Shown here: positions 36,828 to 48,751 of the stretch, one piece after another
Layout: every line of letters begins with the position of its first letter
How positions within the stretch are numbered: position 1 is the first letter of the stretch
NCBI GenBank assembly: GCA_947626395.1
Contig: CANQRU010000010.1
Location: 23,162 to 87,161, forward strand
Reading direction: 5' to 3'
Source of the DNA: an uncultured Lachnospiraceae bacterium
GTDB taxonomy: Bacteria; Bacillota; Clostridia; Lachnospirales; Lachnospiraceae
Length of the DNA: 64,000 bases
Notes under the pieces: generated by a model
Seen by the model: the letters and a program-made list of their open reading frames with translations, nothing else
What the model was told of the DNA's origin: nothing
Databases searched by the model: none
Translations under genes and position numbers: made by a program

Positions 36828-37766
36828 ATGAAGAAGCAGCTGAACCAGAAAGTTCTTCTGCTGGCGCTGGTCGGCATTCTGTGCCTGACCGCGGGACTGG
36901 CGGCAGGGATCGGCCTGGCCGGGCGGTACCATGATGAGCAGAGCGCCAGCCGGGAGGCATACCATAGTCTGCAGGACGATCTCAATGAGAGCGTCCAGGA
37001 ATCCAGCGCTCACGCGATGGCGGAGTCCGCGGCGGAGTCTGCCGCTGAATCTGCCGCGGAGGAGGTGCGCAGGGAGATCGAGGAGAGCCTGGCGGAGGAA
37101 GCCCTTCCGCCGGAACTGACGCGGGACCAGAAGGATCTTCTGGATCTTCTGACAGAGTATATAGAAGCCGGAGAATATGAGAAAGCGGCCCGGCTGATGC
37201 TTTCACAGGCGGAAGCGTTATCGGATCTGTTCTATGCGACGCTGGAAGAGAAACGTTACCTTTACCATGACGGTGAACTGACCAAAGATGTGGAAGGGGA
37301 AGGTCTTGTGCTGGCGCGGTCGTCGCTTCTGTTCCTGGGAGAGTTTTCTTCGGGACGTCCGGTCGGGCAGTGCATTGCCTTCCAGGCGGTTGAGATGGAC
37401 AGTCCCCGTTACGACTATGCCTCGGGAGAATGGAAGGACGGCCGTCTGAACGGAGAGGGAGAGACCGGTTATTGCTGCTATGAAGGCGCCGGCGAGGAAA
37501 ACCGCAGTCTGACGCGCCGAGGGATATTCCGGGACGACCGGATGAACGGGGAACTGCTCCTGACTACCGTGAACGCGCAGGGGGAGGAAGCCGGCTGGAC
37601 CATGCAGGCGGAAAACGGCGTTCTCGTGATTGACGATTCATGGCAGTATGACAGTTCTCAGGACGCTTATCAGCTTCCGTCTGACGGGGATGCGTCGCAT
37701 GCCTATACGGTTCCTGCGGACCGGATTGAAGAACCTTATTTTCAGAATCTCCTGACCTGGGAATGA
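36828..37766 (+). CDS. Membrane-anchored protein with MORN-like repeats, unknown function
   Basis: 312 residues. One N-terminal membrane helix (about 8-30) is followed by a helical, probably coiled-coil stretch with AESA repeats (about 60-95), then a helical domain (LLDLLTEYIEAGEYEKAARLML). The C-terminal half has MORN-like strands: LFLGEFSSGRPVGQC, GEWKDGRLNGEGETGY and GIFRDDRMNGELLL. MORN-type units often bind lipid or mediate assembly. It faces outward if the helix is a signal anchor. No neighbour explains its role. GGGGGAAG precedes the ATG. Confidence 0.65.
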   Translation: MKKQLNQKVLLLALVGILCLTAGLAAGIGLAGRYHDEQSASREAYHSLQDDLNESVQESSAHAMAESAAESAAESAAEEVRREIEESLAEEALPPELTRDQKDLLDLLTEYIEAGEYEKAARLMLSQAEALSDLFYATLEEKRYLYHDGELTKDVEGEGLVLARSSLLFLGEFSSGRPVGQCIAFQAVEMDSPRYDYASGEWKDGRLNGEGETGYCCYEGAGEENRSLTRRGIFRDDRMNGELLLTTVNAQGEEAGWTMQAENGVLVIDDSWQYDSSQDAYQLPSDGDASHAYTVPADRIEEPYFQNLLTWE

Positions 37767-37843
37767 TACAGGAAGATCGCCACCGGCGCTTTTCCTGTAT
37801 GGAAATACAAACAGAGCGTCACCGGCGCTCCGTTTGCATGGAA
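37766..37843 (+). repeat. 35-nt hairpin elements 2 and 3, in tandem (period 39)
   Basis: Element 2 is 37766-37800 (loop CCACCGG), element 3 is 37805-37839 (loop TCACCGG; minus strand CCGGTGA). Each has 14-nt arms that pair, yet the arm sequences differ between the two. Both are followed by GGAA. Element 2 begins on the last base of the upstream stop codon. Confidence 0.8.
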
Positions 37844-37851
37844 ATAAAACA

Positions 37852-37880
37852 GCAGAGGGCATAAAAACCCTCTGCTTCTT
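37852..37880. terminator. Bidirectional terminator between convergent genes
   Basis: GCAGAGGG and CCCTCTGC form a perfect 8-bp stem around CATAAAAA, with T-rich sequence on both sides. Confidence 0.8.
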
Positions 37881-37922
37881 AACATTACGGCTTAACAGGC
37901 GCCGGCTTTGCGGCGGAAGGAA

Positions 37923-38513
37923 TTACTCCTGATCGTCCTCGATGGTAGCGCTTCCGGGCGCTTTCTTTGTATCGTCGTCTTCCGAACCGCTGCCGAACAG
38001 ATCGAGTTCGCCGTCGTCCTCGTCCTCAAATACTTCGGCGACCGCCTCGGCTGTCTCCGCCGCGGCGTCTTTCACGGCCTCTGCGGTATCTTCCAGGGCA
38101 TCCGCCGCAGCTTCCGCTGCGTCCGCCGCGTTCTCTGCGAGATCCGCCGCGGTATCTTCCGCCTCCTCCTGAATGGAATCGGCCGCTTCTTTGCCGGAAT
38201 TCTTCGCCTTTTCCGCTGCGCTTTTCACGGTTTCCTTCACGACTTTGGCGGCGTTTTTGGCCTTCTCCTTAGCCTGGCCCGTTACCTCTTTCAGCGTCTC
38301 CTTCGCTTCCTCGACCTTCGGCGGCAGCGTCACATAATTCCTTTTGGGGGCGGCTTCCTCCGCGTCGTCCTCGTCCCCGCCCTCGAAATCATGGAAGTCT
38401 TCGTCCAGCTCCCTGCTGAAGGATCTGTACTTCAGATAATAAGAAACCGCAGCCGCGGCCGCCCCTGCAACCGCAGCCAGCGCGACAAATCTGCCGAATT
38501 TTTTCTTTGCCAT
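37923..38513 (-). CDS. Alanine/glutamate-rich membrane-anchored helical protein (YtxH-like)
   Basis: 196 residues from the ATG at 38513 (minus), with AAAGGGG upstream. A short basic start (MAKKKFGRF) is followed by an alanine-rich membrane helix (about 9-24), an acidic linker, and a long amphipathic helix with A-K-E repeats (KEKAKNAAKVVKETVKSAAEK, then AENAADAAEAAADALEDTAEAV). The tail is very acidic. This is the layout of YtxH/general-stress-type proteins; the function is unknown. Composition, not homology, is the main evidence. Confidence 0.65.
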   Translation of the reverse strand: MAKKKFGRFVALAAVAGAAAAAVSYYLKYRSFSRELDEDFHDFEGGDEDDAEEAAPKRNYVTLPPKVEEAKETLKEVTGQAKEKAKNAAKVVKETVKSAAEKAKNSGKEAADSIQEEAEDTAADLAENAADAAEAAADALEDTAEAVKDAAAETAEAVAEVFEDEDDGELDLFGSGSEDDDTKKAPGSATIEDDQE

Positions 38514-38682
38514 AACAGATACCCCTTTCCGTAGCATGATCATTTTTCACTATTGTAATACCATTATTCCAAAAATGGAAGTGATATATTAAGAAAAATT
38601 TTATAAAATGTGTTTTTGGGCGGTTGCATTTCCGGATAACCTGTGACAAAATTAAGAAAAGCGGCTTCAAAGGGGGGTTATT

Positions 38683-40551
38683 ATGATATTGCTTCGGGGA
38701 ACCGGCGTGTCCGGCGGGACCGCGGCCGGGCGGCTTAAGTTTTTTAAAAAGACGGAGGCGGAGATACCGCGCTACAAAGCCATGGACAGCGAAAAGGAAT
38801 GGAGCCGTTTCGACAGCGCCCGCAGGGAAGCGGTCAGGCAGATCCATGAACTGACGGAAAAGGCGCAGGAACTGCCGGGCGGGGCTTCCGGGGAAGACGC
38901 GGCGCAGATCCTCGCGGCGCATGAGATCATGGCGATGGATCCGGAATATGAGGAAGATGTCGGCGGGCGTATCAGCCGCGATCATATCAATGCCGAAGCG
39001 GCGGTCATGGATGCGGCCAGGGAGGCGGCGGCCCGGATCACGGCGGTGGACGATGAATATATGAAGGCGCGGGCGGCGGATGTGGAAGATGTGGCGCTGA
39101 GGATCGTGGCGGCCATGGAGCGTACGGGGGAGACGGCGGAAGGAGCAGAGGCGCAGCCGGAGCTTACGGCCCCGGATGCTCCGGCCAGTCCCGTTATTCT
39201 GGCGGCGGATGATCTGGCGCCCAGCGATACGCTGCGTCTCGACCGTGCGAAGATCCTGGGATTTATCACCGCAGGCGGCTCCGCCGCGGGACATACTGCG
39301 ATACTGGCGCGCACCATGGGAATACCGGCCATTATCGGAGCCGGCTGTCAGATGAAGCCGGAATATGAGGGGCAGGAGATCCTTATGGACGGAGACACCG
39401 GGGAGATCGTGATCGCGCCGGATGAGCGGGAGCGGGCGCGTTTCCTGGCGAAGACGGAGCAGCGGCGGCGGGAGACGGAGGAGCTGGCGGCGTTAAAGGG
39501 CAGGAAAACGGTCACGAAGGACGGAAGAACGGTCCGGCTTTACTGTAATATCAGTTTTCCGGCAGACGTTCCGGCAGTTCTGGACAATGACGCCGATGGC
39601 ATCGGACTGTTTCGGAGCGAGTGCCTGTTCCTTCAGCGTGACAGCGCTCCGTCCGAGGAGGAGCAGTTTGAGGCGTACCGTCAGGTACTTTCCGCGATGA
39701 ATGGCCGCCGCGTGATCATCCGCACGCTCGACGCGGGATCTGATAAGCAGGCGGATTATCTGGGACTTGCCGCCGAGGCCAATCCGGCCCTGGGGAACCG
39801 CGGCATCCGGTTCAGTCTCAGCCGTCCGGAACTGTTCAAGATTCAGCTTCGCGCGCTGGCCCGTGCTTCTGTATATGGAAACCTGGGGATCATGTTTCCG
39901 ATGGTAACCTCAGTATGGGAGGTTACAGAGGCGAAGAAGCTATGGAGAGAGGTACAGGAAGAGCTGCGGAACGAAGGGGCCGCGTTTGATCCGGAAACTC
40001 TGGCTGGGATCATGATCGAGACGCCTGCGGCCGCGCTTTTAAGCGACCGGCTGGCGGAAGAGGCGGATTTCTTCAGCATCGGGACCAATGACCTGACCCA
40101 GTATACGCTGGCCTGCGACCGGCAGAGAAGCGGGGAAGCCGCATATGGGAAAATGCTTACGGCGCCCGGAAAGACGTCGTCGGTGTACGGGATGGCATCG
40201 AGCGGCATGCAGCGCGAATATGTCAACGATGATTCCCGGGCAGAATCAGCAGAGAATGAAAGGCAGACTGGAGGGAATGAACCATCCGTGCCGTCCGGCC
40301 TGTGTGGATCTACAGAGAATGCGTCCGCTTCGGGGCATCCGCCCGTCTGTGACCCGCGCCATCCCGCGGTCCTGCGGCTCATTGAAATGACAGTAAAGAA
40401 CGCGCGCAGCGCCGGGATCCCGGTGGGGATCTGCGGAGAACTGGCCGCCAATCAGATGATGACGGAATATCTCCTGTCCATCGGCGTTGATGAACTCAGC
40501 GTTCCGCCCCGCGATATCCTGCCTCTCCGGAGAAAAATAAGAGCAATTTAA
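38683..40551 (+). CDS. ptsP: Phosphoenolpyruvate--protein phosphotransferase (PTS enzyme I)
   Basis: 622 residues. Transfers phosphate from PEP to HPr at the head of the sugar PTS. The N-terminal HPr-binding/phospho-His domain has GGSAAGHTAILAR (active His204). The PEP-binding barrel has DGIGLFRSE, RTLDAGSDKQ and MFPMVTS, and the catalytic Cys584 is in GICGELA. An insertion of about 65 Ser/Asn/Glu-rich residues (about 487-555) interrupts the conserved LACDR...HPAVLRLI segment, just before the active cysteine. No ptsH lies next to it. A GGGGGG site precedes the ATG. Confidence 0.94.
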   Translation: MILLRGTGVSGGTAAGRLKFFKKTEAEIPRYKAMDSEKEWSRFDSARREAVRQIHELTEKAQELPGGASGEDAAQILAAHEIMAMDPEYEEDVGGRISRDHINAEAAVMDAAREAAARITAVDDEYMKARAADVEDVALRIVAAMERTGETAEGAEAQPELTAPDAPASPVILAADDLAPSDTLRLDRAKILGFITAGGSAAGHTAILARTMGIPAIIGAGCQMKPEYEGQEILMDGDTGEIVIAPDERERARFLAKTEQRRRETEELAALKGRKTVTKDGRTVRLYCNISFPADVPAVLDNDADGIGLFRSECLFLQRDSAPSEEEQFEAYRQVLSAMNGRRVIIRTLDAGSDKQADYLGLAAEANPALGNRGIRFSLSRPELFKIQLRALARASVYGNLGIMFPMVTSVWEVTEAKKLWREVQEELRNEGAAFDPETLAGIMIETPAAALLSDRLAEEADFFSIGTNDLTQYTLACDRQRSGEAAYGKMLTAPGKTSSVYGMASSGMQREYVNDDSRAESAENERQTGGNEPSVPSGLCGSTENASASGHPPVCDPRHPAVLRLIEMTVKNARSAGIPVGICGELAANQMMTEYLLSIGVDELSVPPRDILPLRRKIRAI

Positions 40552-40576
40552 ACAGTCACAAAAAGTTCACAAAAAT

Positions 40577-40619
40577 TTAGCACTCGCCTCTTGACACTGC
40601 TAACAAAGCGTGATATAAC
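40577..40619 (+). promoter_or_regulatory. CIRCE operator overlapping the groESL promoter
   Basis: TTAGCACTC, 9 nt, CACTGCTAA (40577-40603) is a CIRCE inverted repeat with two mismatches in the right arm; HrcA is its known repressor. The -35 TTGACA (40591-40596) lies inside it, with a 17-nt spacer to TATAAC (40614-40619). Confidence 0.85.
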
Positions 40620-40679
40620 ATATTCTGGAAATGAAAAAAGCCTATCGAAATTCATTTTTCATCAAGGAGGAATAAACAT

Positions 40680-40964
40680 ATGAAGCTGACACCATTATTT
40701 GACAGAGTCGTCTTAAAGCAGCTGGTAGCGGAAGAGACCACCAAGTCGGGCATCGTTCTTCCGGGCCAGGCCAAGGAGAAGCCCCAGCAGGCGGAAGTGA
40801 TCGCCGTGGGTCCCGGCGGCGTTGTGGACGGCAAGGAAGTCACCATGCAGGTGAAGGTAGGAGACAAGGTCATCTACTCCAAGTATTCCGGCACGGAAGT
40901 GGAAGTAGAGGATGAGAAGTACGTGGTTGTGAAGCAGAACGACATTCTGGCTGTGATCGAGTAA
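40680..40964 (+). CDS. groES: Co-chaperonin GroES
   Basis: 94 residues, standard length. It caps the GroEL folding chamber. The N-terminal [13 protein letters not shown] and the mobile loop ([19 protein letters not shown]) are present, as is the C-terminal [19 protein letters not shown] lies well placed before the ATG. It forms an operon with groEL, 28 bases downstream, under a CIRCE operator. Confidence 0.98.
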   Translation: MKLTPLFDRVVLKQLVAEETTKSGIVLPGQAKEKPQQAEVIAVGPGGVVDGKEVTMQVKVGDKVIYSKYSGTEVEVEDEKYVVVKQNDILAVIE

Positions 40965-40974
40965 GTATAAATAA

Positions 40975-42612
<1,638 letters not shown>

Positions 42613-42650
42613 GCGGCAGGCGGACCCGCAGGATATTAGAAGAGTGAAGT

Positions 42651-42683
42651 ACCGCGAAGGCCGGGCGGACCGGCCGGGGCGGT
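42651..42683 (+). other. GC-rich hairpin after groEL
   Basis: ACCGC/GCGGT and GGCCGG/CCGGCC arms pair, separated by small internal loops. May protect the groESL mRNA 3' end; no T-run. Confidence 0.45.
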
Positions 42684-42704
42684 GCGGAGAAGGAAGGGTA
42701 CGTT

Positions 42705-42755
42705 GCGGAGGCCGACCGCTCATGACAGCATGAGGGTCTGTCTCCGCTGTTTTTG
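42705..42755 (+). terminator. Terminator after groEL
   Basis: GCGGAG pairs with CTCCGC outside an inner CTCATG/CATGAG hairpin; TGTTTTTG follows. Confidence 0.65.
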
Positions 42756-42792
42756 TCCGGCAGCCGAATAACTTAGGAAAGGAATAACGATT

Positions 42793-43287
42793 ATGAATGA
42801 CGCTTATGTGGAATGGTTGGTAAAGCGCAAGACGCCGGGATACGCGATCCTGGTGAAGGGACTGCTGATCTTATTGTGTATCATCAGCTTTTTCGTGATG
42901 ATGATGCTGCCGCTGGGCTTTATTATCCTGCTTCTGGCTATCGCCGGCGTCTACTTCATTTTCCCGATGATGGATCTGGAATTTGAGTATCTGGCGGTCA
43001 ACGATCAGCTGAGCATCGACAAGATCATGGGCCAGAGGCGCCGCAAGAGGGTCTGGGAGGGGACGATCGACCAGATCGAGATCCTGGCTCCGGTGGACTC
43101 CTATCTTCTGAAGGACGCGGAGAGGAAGGATATGAAGACCCTTGATTTCTCGTCCCATCAGCCGGGCGCGAAGGTTTACGGCATGGTCGCCCAGAAGGAC
43201 GGCGTCGCCACGAAGATCCTTCTGGAACCGAATGAGAAGCTTCTGAACCATCTGTGGCAGAGAGGACCGCGGAAGGTCGTCAAATAA
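42793..43287 (+). CDS. DUF6106 membrane protein
   Basis: 164 residues. Two close membrane helices (about 20-60: ILVKGLLILLCIISFFVMMMLP and IILLLAIAGVYFIFPMM) are followed by a cytoplasmic domain of about 100 residues (FEYLAVNDQLSIDKIMGQRRRKRVWEG, then IDQIEILAPVDS). The family is widespread in Clostridia and uncharacterised. AGGAAAGG precedes the ATG. It stands alone between the groESL and guaB units. Confidence 0.8.
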   Translation: MNDAYVEWLVKRKTPGYAILVKGLLILLCIISFFVMMMLPLGFIILLLAIAGVYFIFPMMDLEFEYLAVNDQLSIDKIMGQRRRKRVWEGTIDQIEILAPVDSYLLKDAERKDMKTLDFSSHQPGAKVYGMVAQKDGVATKILLEPNEKLLNHLWQRGPRKVVK

Positions 43288-43293
43288 TGGCCG

Positions 43294-43322
43294 AAAGGGC
43301 AGCTGTATGCGGCTGTCCTTTT
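43294..43322 (+). terminator. Terminator after the DUF6106 gene
   Basis: AAAGGGCAGC pairs with GCTGTCCTTT (one G-U pair), followed by T bases. Confidence 0.75.
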
Positions 43323-43337
43323 GTATTTCCATAATGC

Positions 43338-43366
43338 TTGACAAGTCCGGCAAAGTGGTCTATACT
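43338..43366 (+). promoter_or_regulatory. guaB promoter
   Basis: TTGACA (43338-43343), a 17-nt spacer and TATACT (43361-43366). No purine riboswitch is visible in the short leader. Confidence 0.85.
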
Positions 43367-43376
43367 ATGTCACTAA

Positions 43377-44876
<1,500 letters not shown>

Positions 44877-44957
44877 GACGGAATTTCTGCCGGCGCGGCT
44901 GGCGGTTGGATCTGACAGAATGCGATGCAGATCGCAGAGAAATAGACAGAAATACGG

Positions 44958-44988
44958 GAGACGTGTCCGGACGGGCACGTCTCTTTTC
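44958..44988 (+). terminator. Terminator after guaB
   Basis: GAGACGTG and CACGTCTC pair perfectly around a 10-nt loop; TTTTCT follows. Confidence 0.85.
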
Positions 44989-45007
44989 TGTGGAGAGATT
45001 GTGTTTT

Positions 45008-45139
45008 ATGAGGAAGAACCATTTTTATGCGGTGTTGTTCGCCTGCAATATGCACCGGGCATCGCCCGGAATGAATGCAGACTATATTGCGGCAGAATCT
45101 TCAAGCTTCATGTTGGTCGAGCCGTCAGATTGGATGTGA
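45008..45139 (+). other. Possible 43-codon ORF in the guaB-to-isomerase gap
   Basis: The 372-base gap after guaB holds the terminator and this short frame (starts MRKNHFYAVLFACN). GGAGAG lies eleven bases upstream, which is weak. A CCGGGC/GCCCGG hairpin lies inside it. Nothing in it is recognisable, so it is recorded only so the gap is described. Confidence 0.2.
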
Positions 45140-45248
45140 AGAAGAAATATGCAGCCTAAAGCAGTAGAAATCATGAAAAAATATTTCCCGCCCACTGATT
45201 TTATGGTAAAATATTTTTATCGTTAAAATTCCGAGAGGAGGTTTCCGT

Positions 45249-46088
45249 ATGAATTTTGGTATGAGGTGTCACGATATCTGCCGTCCCGGCACGGTGACGG
45301 AGGTGCTGGACCATGTGGCGGAGAATGGGATCATGCAGATCCAGCTGGCTATGAGCAAGTCGTTTACAGACTATGATTTCAGCTATGGCCATTATTCGCC
45401 GGGCATGGCTCACTATGTGCGGAACGAACTGGATAAGAGGGGGATCCACGTGGCGGTCCTTGGCTGCTACATCAATCCGGTGAATCCGGACGAACTGAAG
45501 CGCCAGGCCGAAGTGAACCGCTTTATCGAGCACCTGAAATACGCGAAGATCCTGGGAGCGGATATGGTCGGTACGGAGACCGGCCGTTATGATGTAAAGG
45601 CAATGCAGACGCCCTATACCTACACCGAGGGCTGCTACCAGCTGCTTCTGAAGAGCATGCGGGAGATCGTGGCGGCGGCGGAGAAGCTGGGCGTGACGGT
45701 GGGAGTGGAGGCGGTACATAACCATACGCTCTATTGCCCGGAGATGATGCACCGTTTCCTGCGCGACATCGATTCTCCGAACGTGGACGCGCTTTTGGAT
45801 CCGGTGAATCTGATCAACGGAGAGAATTATAAGGATCAGGATCGTGTCATCGAGAAAGCCTTCCAGCTTTACGGCGACCGGATCACGATGCTGCATATCA
45901 AGGATTTCGTTATCGAGGACGGCCAGCCGAAGACCGTCGATGTGGGTGAAGGCTGGTTTCACTATGAGACGGTGCTTAAGTGGGTGAAGAAGGAAAAGCC
46001 GCAGATCGCGATGCTTCTGGAGAATTCGGCGCCGTCCCACTGCCATAAGGATATCGATCATCTGGAGAAGATCGCGGCCGCGCTGTAA
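45249..46088 (+). CDS. Sugar phosphate isomerase/epimerase-type TIM barrel protein
   Basis: 279 residues, AP-endonuclease-2 superfamily TIM barrel. Typical metal-ligand positions are VGVEAVHNH (Glu/His), DALLDPVNLIN (Asp), MLHIKDFV (His) and a late LLENSAP (Glu). Members interconvert sugars, inositols or hydroxypyruvate; the substrate cannot be named. AGAGGAGG precedes the ATG. The acyltransferase gene begins 45 bases downstream and may be co-transcribed, though no functional link is evident. Confidence 0.85.
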   Translation: MNFGMRCHDICRPGTVTEVLDHVAENGIMQIQLAMSKSFTDYDFSYGHYSPGMAHYVRNELDKRGIHVAVLGCYINPVNPDELKRQAEVNRFIEHLKYAKILGADMVGTETGRYDVKAMQTPYTYTEGCYQLLLKSMREIVAAAEKLGVTVGVEAVHNHTLYCPEMMHRFLRDIDSPNVDALLDPVNLINGENYKDQDRVIEKAFQLYGDRITMLHIKDFVIEDGQPKTVDVGEGWFHYETVLKWVKKEKPQIAMLLENSAPSHCHKDIDHLEKIAAAL

Positions 46089-46133
46089 TCGCGGGCGCAT
46101 TGCAGCCGGCGCGTGATTTTGCATGGAGAAGCT

Positions 46134-47204
46134 ATGGAGGAAAGAGACTTCCGGAAAAAGGTCGGCTGGTTCCAGTTCATCTGCTGCCTTCTGGTGATCT
46201 GGAACCATGCCGGCAACGCAGAACTGTTTCTTGGGGAAGCGGCGGCGGAACACCCCCTGTGGGTGTTTCAGAACGGGGCGGTTTTCGAGATCGCCCGGGC
46301 GAGCATCCCCTGTTTTCTGATGCTTTCCGGCTACCTTTTCTACCGCAATTTCACATGGCAGGATCTGGCCGGCAAATGGAAGCGCCGCGTCACCAGCCTG
46401 CTGGTGCCTTATCTTGTATGGAATCTTCTCTATTATTTCGGGTATCTGTTCGCAAGCTATATTCCGTATCTGTCCGATATCGTCAACCGGCAGCAGATAC
46501 CGTTCTCCGTGACAGGACTGATCCGGGCGGTTCTTCTTTATGAAGCGAATCCGGTATTCTGGTTCATGTTTCAGCTGCTTCTGCTGACGGTGCTGGCGCC
46601 GGTTCTGTATCTGGCTATGGAACACGTTGTGTGCGGCATTCTCTGGCTGGGACTGCTGGGCTGGGGGATCGTAAGCGGCGTGCAGCTTCCGTGGCTGAAT
46701 CTGGATGCGCTTACCTATTACAGTGTCGCGGCGTTCGCGGCGCTGCACTGCCGGAAGTTTACGGAATGCCGCTGGGATAAATACCGCGGCATCCTGGGGG
46801 CGGAACTGGTGATACTCGGCGGGGTTTACGTGGCGGAATATTATCTGCGGGCCCGGATCCCTTCCATTGTCCTCAGCCGCTGTCTGGTACCGGTGGGGAT
46901 GTGGCTCCTGGTGGATGAGCGATGGCTTGCGGAGCGGAAACCGTTTATGGAGTGCACGTTTTTCGTCTATGCGCTCCATTTCCTGCCGGTGCGGCTGGTT
47001 GGAAAGCTGGCGGCAATGGCGTTCCCCGGCAATGTGTTCGTGGCCGCGGTACTTTATCTGGCGATGCCGGCCATCGGCTATGCGGTCTGCTGGCAGGCGG
47101 CGAAGCTTCTCCGGCGTTTCGCGCCGCGTGCGTGGCGGGTGCTGAGCGGCGGACGCGGTGCGGCGAATGTCCGTGCGGAGCGGCCGGATGGAGCAGAACG
47201 GTAG
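46134..47204 (+). CDS. Acyltransferase-3 family membrane protein
   Basis: About 356 residues from ATG 46134. About ten membrane helices. Family marks are the N-terminal WFQFICCLLVIWNHAG with its catalytic-type His and the RASIPCFLMLSGYLFY segment. These enzymes acylate (often acetylate) exported sugars or peptidoglycan and teichoic acid precursors. The acceptor is unknown. The last 30 residues are a basic, low-complexity cytoplasmic tail. Convergent with spoVAF, 12 bases away, with no clear terminator between them. Confidence 0.85.
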   Translation: MEERDFRKKVGWFQFICCLLVIWNHAGNAELFLGEAAAEHPLWVFQNGAVFEIARASIPCFLMLSGYLFYRNFTWQDLAGKWKRRVTSLLVPYLVWNLLYYFGYLFASYIPYLSDIVNRQQIPFSVTGLIRAVLLYEANPVFWFMFQLLLLTVLAPVLYLAMEHVVCGILWLGLLGWGIVSGVQLPWLNLDALTYYSVAAFAALHCRKFTECRWDKYRGILGAELVILGGVYVAEYYLRARIPSIVLSRCLVPVGMWLLVDERWLAERKPFMECTFFVYALHFLPVRLVGKLAAMAFPGNVFVAAVLYLAMPAIGYAVCWQAAKLLRRFAPRAWRVLSGGRGAANVRAERPDGAER

Positions 47205-47216
47205 GTAAATGGTATA

Positions 47217-48626
47217 TCAGCGGTTCTTGTGGGGCAGCCGTCCCCGCAGGAACCGCTTTTTCAATTCGCTGAAGCTGAACGGGATCAGCGGATAGATATA
47301 GCTTTTCCCGGCCAGCGTTCTGTTGAAGATGACCGCGCAGGCGGCGAAGAGCATTCCCGCGATGTAGCCCCAGAGGTCGAAGATGGCTGTCAGGATCAGG
47401 ATGATGACCCGCATAAACTTTAAGGCATAACCTAACTCGAAACTCGCCTGCGAATAGGTTGCAATGGTTACGAAGGCCATATACAGCATGGTCTCGCTGG
47501 AGAACCACCCGGAGCTGACCGCGTATTCGCCCAGCACGATACCGGCGATGACGCTCAGGGGCGTGGTCAGCATACTCGGCGTATTGATGGCCGCCAGCCG
47601 CAGGCCGTCGATGGCAAACTCCAGCATCAGAAGCTGGGCAATTAGCGGCACGTAAGGTTCCTCCGACAGCTTGATGAACTGGAGCCAGGACGGCAGTATC
47701 CCCGGATTCTGCATCAGCAGAAGCCAGGTCGGCGTCATGACCAGCGCCAGGATCGAAGTCGTCATGCGGGAAAGCCGCAGATAGGTTCCGGTCACCGGCG
47801 GGAAATAGTAATCGTCCGCCTCCTCGATGATGTCGAAGACGGAGGACGGCAGGATCATGGCGGAGGGAGAGTTGTCTACCAGGATCACCACGCTGCCTTC
47901 CAGGATCGAAGCGGCGGCGGTGTCCGGCCGTTCTGAGAATTTAAATTTGGGAAACGGATTATACCATTTCTTCGGATACAGGCATTCTGCCAGGCTCTCC
48001 TGATTCATCGTGAGGGCGTCCACTTCGACGCTGCGGATCCTCTCTTTGATCATGGAGAGCATCTGCTCGTCCACCCGGCCCTTCATATAGCAGACCGCGA
48101 TGTCCGTATGGGAGCTTTCACCGGCAGTCAGGATCTCCATAGTCAGCTTCGGGTCGCGGATCCTCCGCCGGATCAGGGCGGTATTGAAGATCAGCGTCTC
48201 CACAAAGCCGTCCCGGGAGCCGCGCATGACTTTGTCTTTCTCCGGCTCCTGCACGCCTCTGGCCGGATAGGTGCGGCAGTCTACGGTCAGGCATTTGTCG
48301 TAACCGTCGATGAAGAAGCAGGCGATTCCGGTCAGAAGCCGGGTGATCACGTCCTCTTCCGTCTCCAGGAGTCCGATCTCTCCATAGGGAACGTACTGCC
48401 TGGAAAATTCATGGGCGTCCCGGGGCATATCCTCCGGCTTCATGCCTTCCCATATCTGAAGAAGCTTTAAAAGGACGTCGTCCTTCGTAAAGCCGTCCAC
48501 GAAATAGAGGGCGCTTTTGCGTCCGCCGATGGACAGCTCCCGGTATACCACATCGAAATTTGTCTTTACGTCCAGCTTTTCGTTGAACAGACGGATATTG
48601 TCATCTATTTTCTCTGAAAATGCCAT
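47217..48626 (-). CDS. spoVAF: Spore germination protein SpoVAF (GerA family)
   Basis: About 469 residues from the ATG at 48626 (AAGGAG seven bases upstream; an in-frame start at 48647 is less well placed). A soluble N-terminal half (KVMRGSRDGFVETLIFNTALIRRRIRDP) is followed by GerA-type membrane helices (PGILPSWLQFIKL, LLMLEFAIDGLRLAAINTP, ELGYALKFMRVIILILTAIFDLWGYIAG). The pattern fits SpoVAF, an inner spore membrane protein working with the SpoVA dipicolinate channel, better than GerAA. The rest of the spoVA operon is not in the window, so spoVAF is separated from it here. Confidence 0.85.
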   Translation of the reverse strand: MAFSEKIDDNIRLFNEKLDVKTNFDVVYRELSIGGRKSALYFVDGFTKDDVLLKLLQIWEGMKPEDMPRDAHEFSRQYVPYGEIGLLETEEDVITRLLTGIACFFIDGYDKCLTVDCRTYPARGVQEPEKDKVMRGSRDGFVETLIFNTALIRRRIRDPKLTMEILTAGESSHTDIAVCYMKGRVDEQMLSMIKERIRSVEVDALTMNQESLAECLYPKKWYNPFPKFKFSERPDTAAASILEGSVVILVDNSPSAMILPSSVFDIIEEADDYYFPPVTGTYLRLSRMTTSILALVMTPTWLLLMQNPGILPSWLQFIKLSEEPYVPLIAQLLMLEFAIDGLRLAAINTPSMLTTPLSVIAGIVLGEYAVSSGWFSSETMLYMAFVTIATYSQASFELGYALKFMRVIILILTAIFDLWGYIAGMLFAACAVIFNRTLAGKSYIYPLIPFSFSELKKRFLRGRLPHKNR

Positions 48627-48725
48627 GTATGCGCTCCTTCCTGTCATGATGATATGGAAGTATGCGCATTTCCATTTGAAAATATCCGGCCGCGGATCAG
48701 CGATATTTCCCTGAAAAAGGGAGGA

Positions 48726-48751
48726 GCCGGCAACCCTTTCGGGATGCCGGC
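48726..48751. other. Strong hairpin between spoVAF and pncB
   Basis: GCCGGCA-x-CCC pairs with GGG-x-TGCCGGC around TTTC. On the minus strand it is followed by a pyrimidine run ending in TTTTT and probably terminates pncB. The rest of the 395-base gap (48627-49021) is AT-rich near 48770-48890, with three loose copies of TTCTCTGACTC/TTTTCTGATTC near 48910-48955; no gene is seen. Confidence 0.6.

Noticed and set aside
45201..46979. 592-codon minus-strand open frame over the isomerase and acyltransferase genes
   Set aside because: Crosses two well-supported plus-strand genes and has no domain or ribosome binding site.
47217..48626. GerAA germinant receptor subunit
   Set aside because: The MRGSRDGFVET/RRRIRDP region and lack of adjacent gerAB and gerAC genes fit SpoVAF better.
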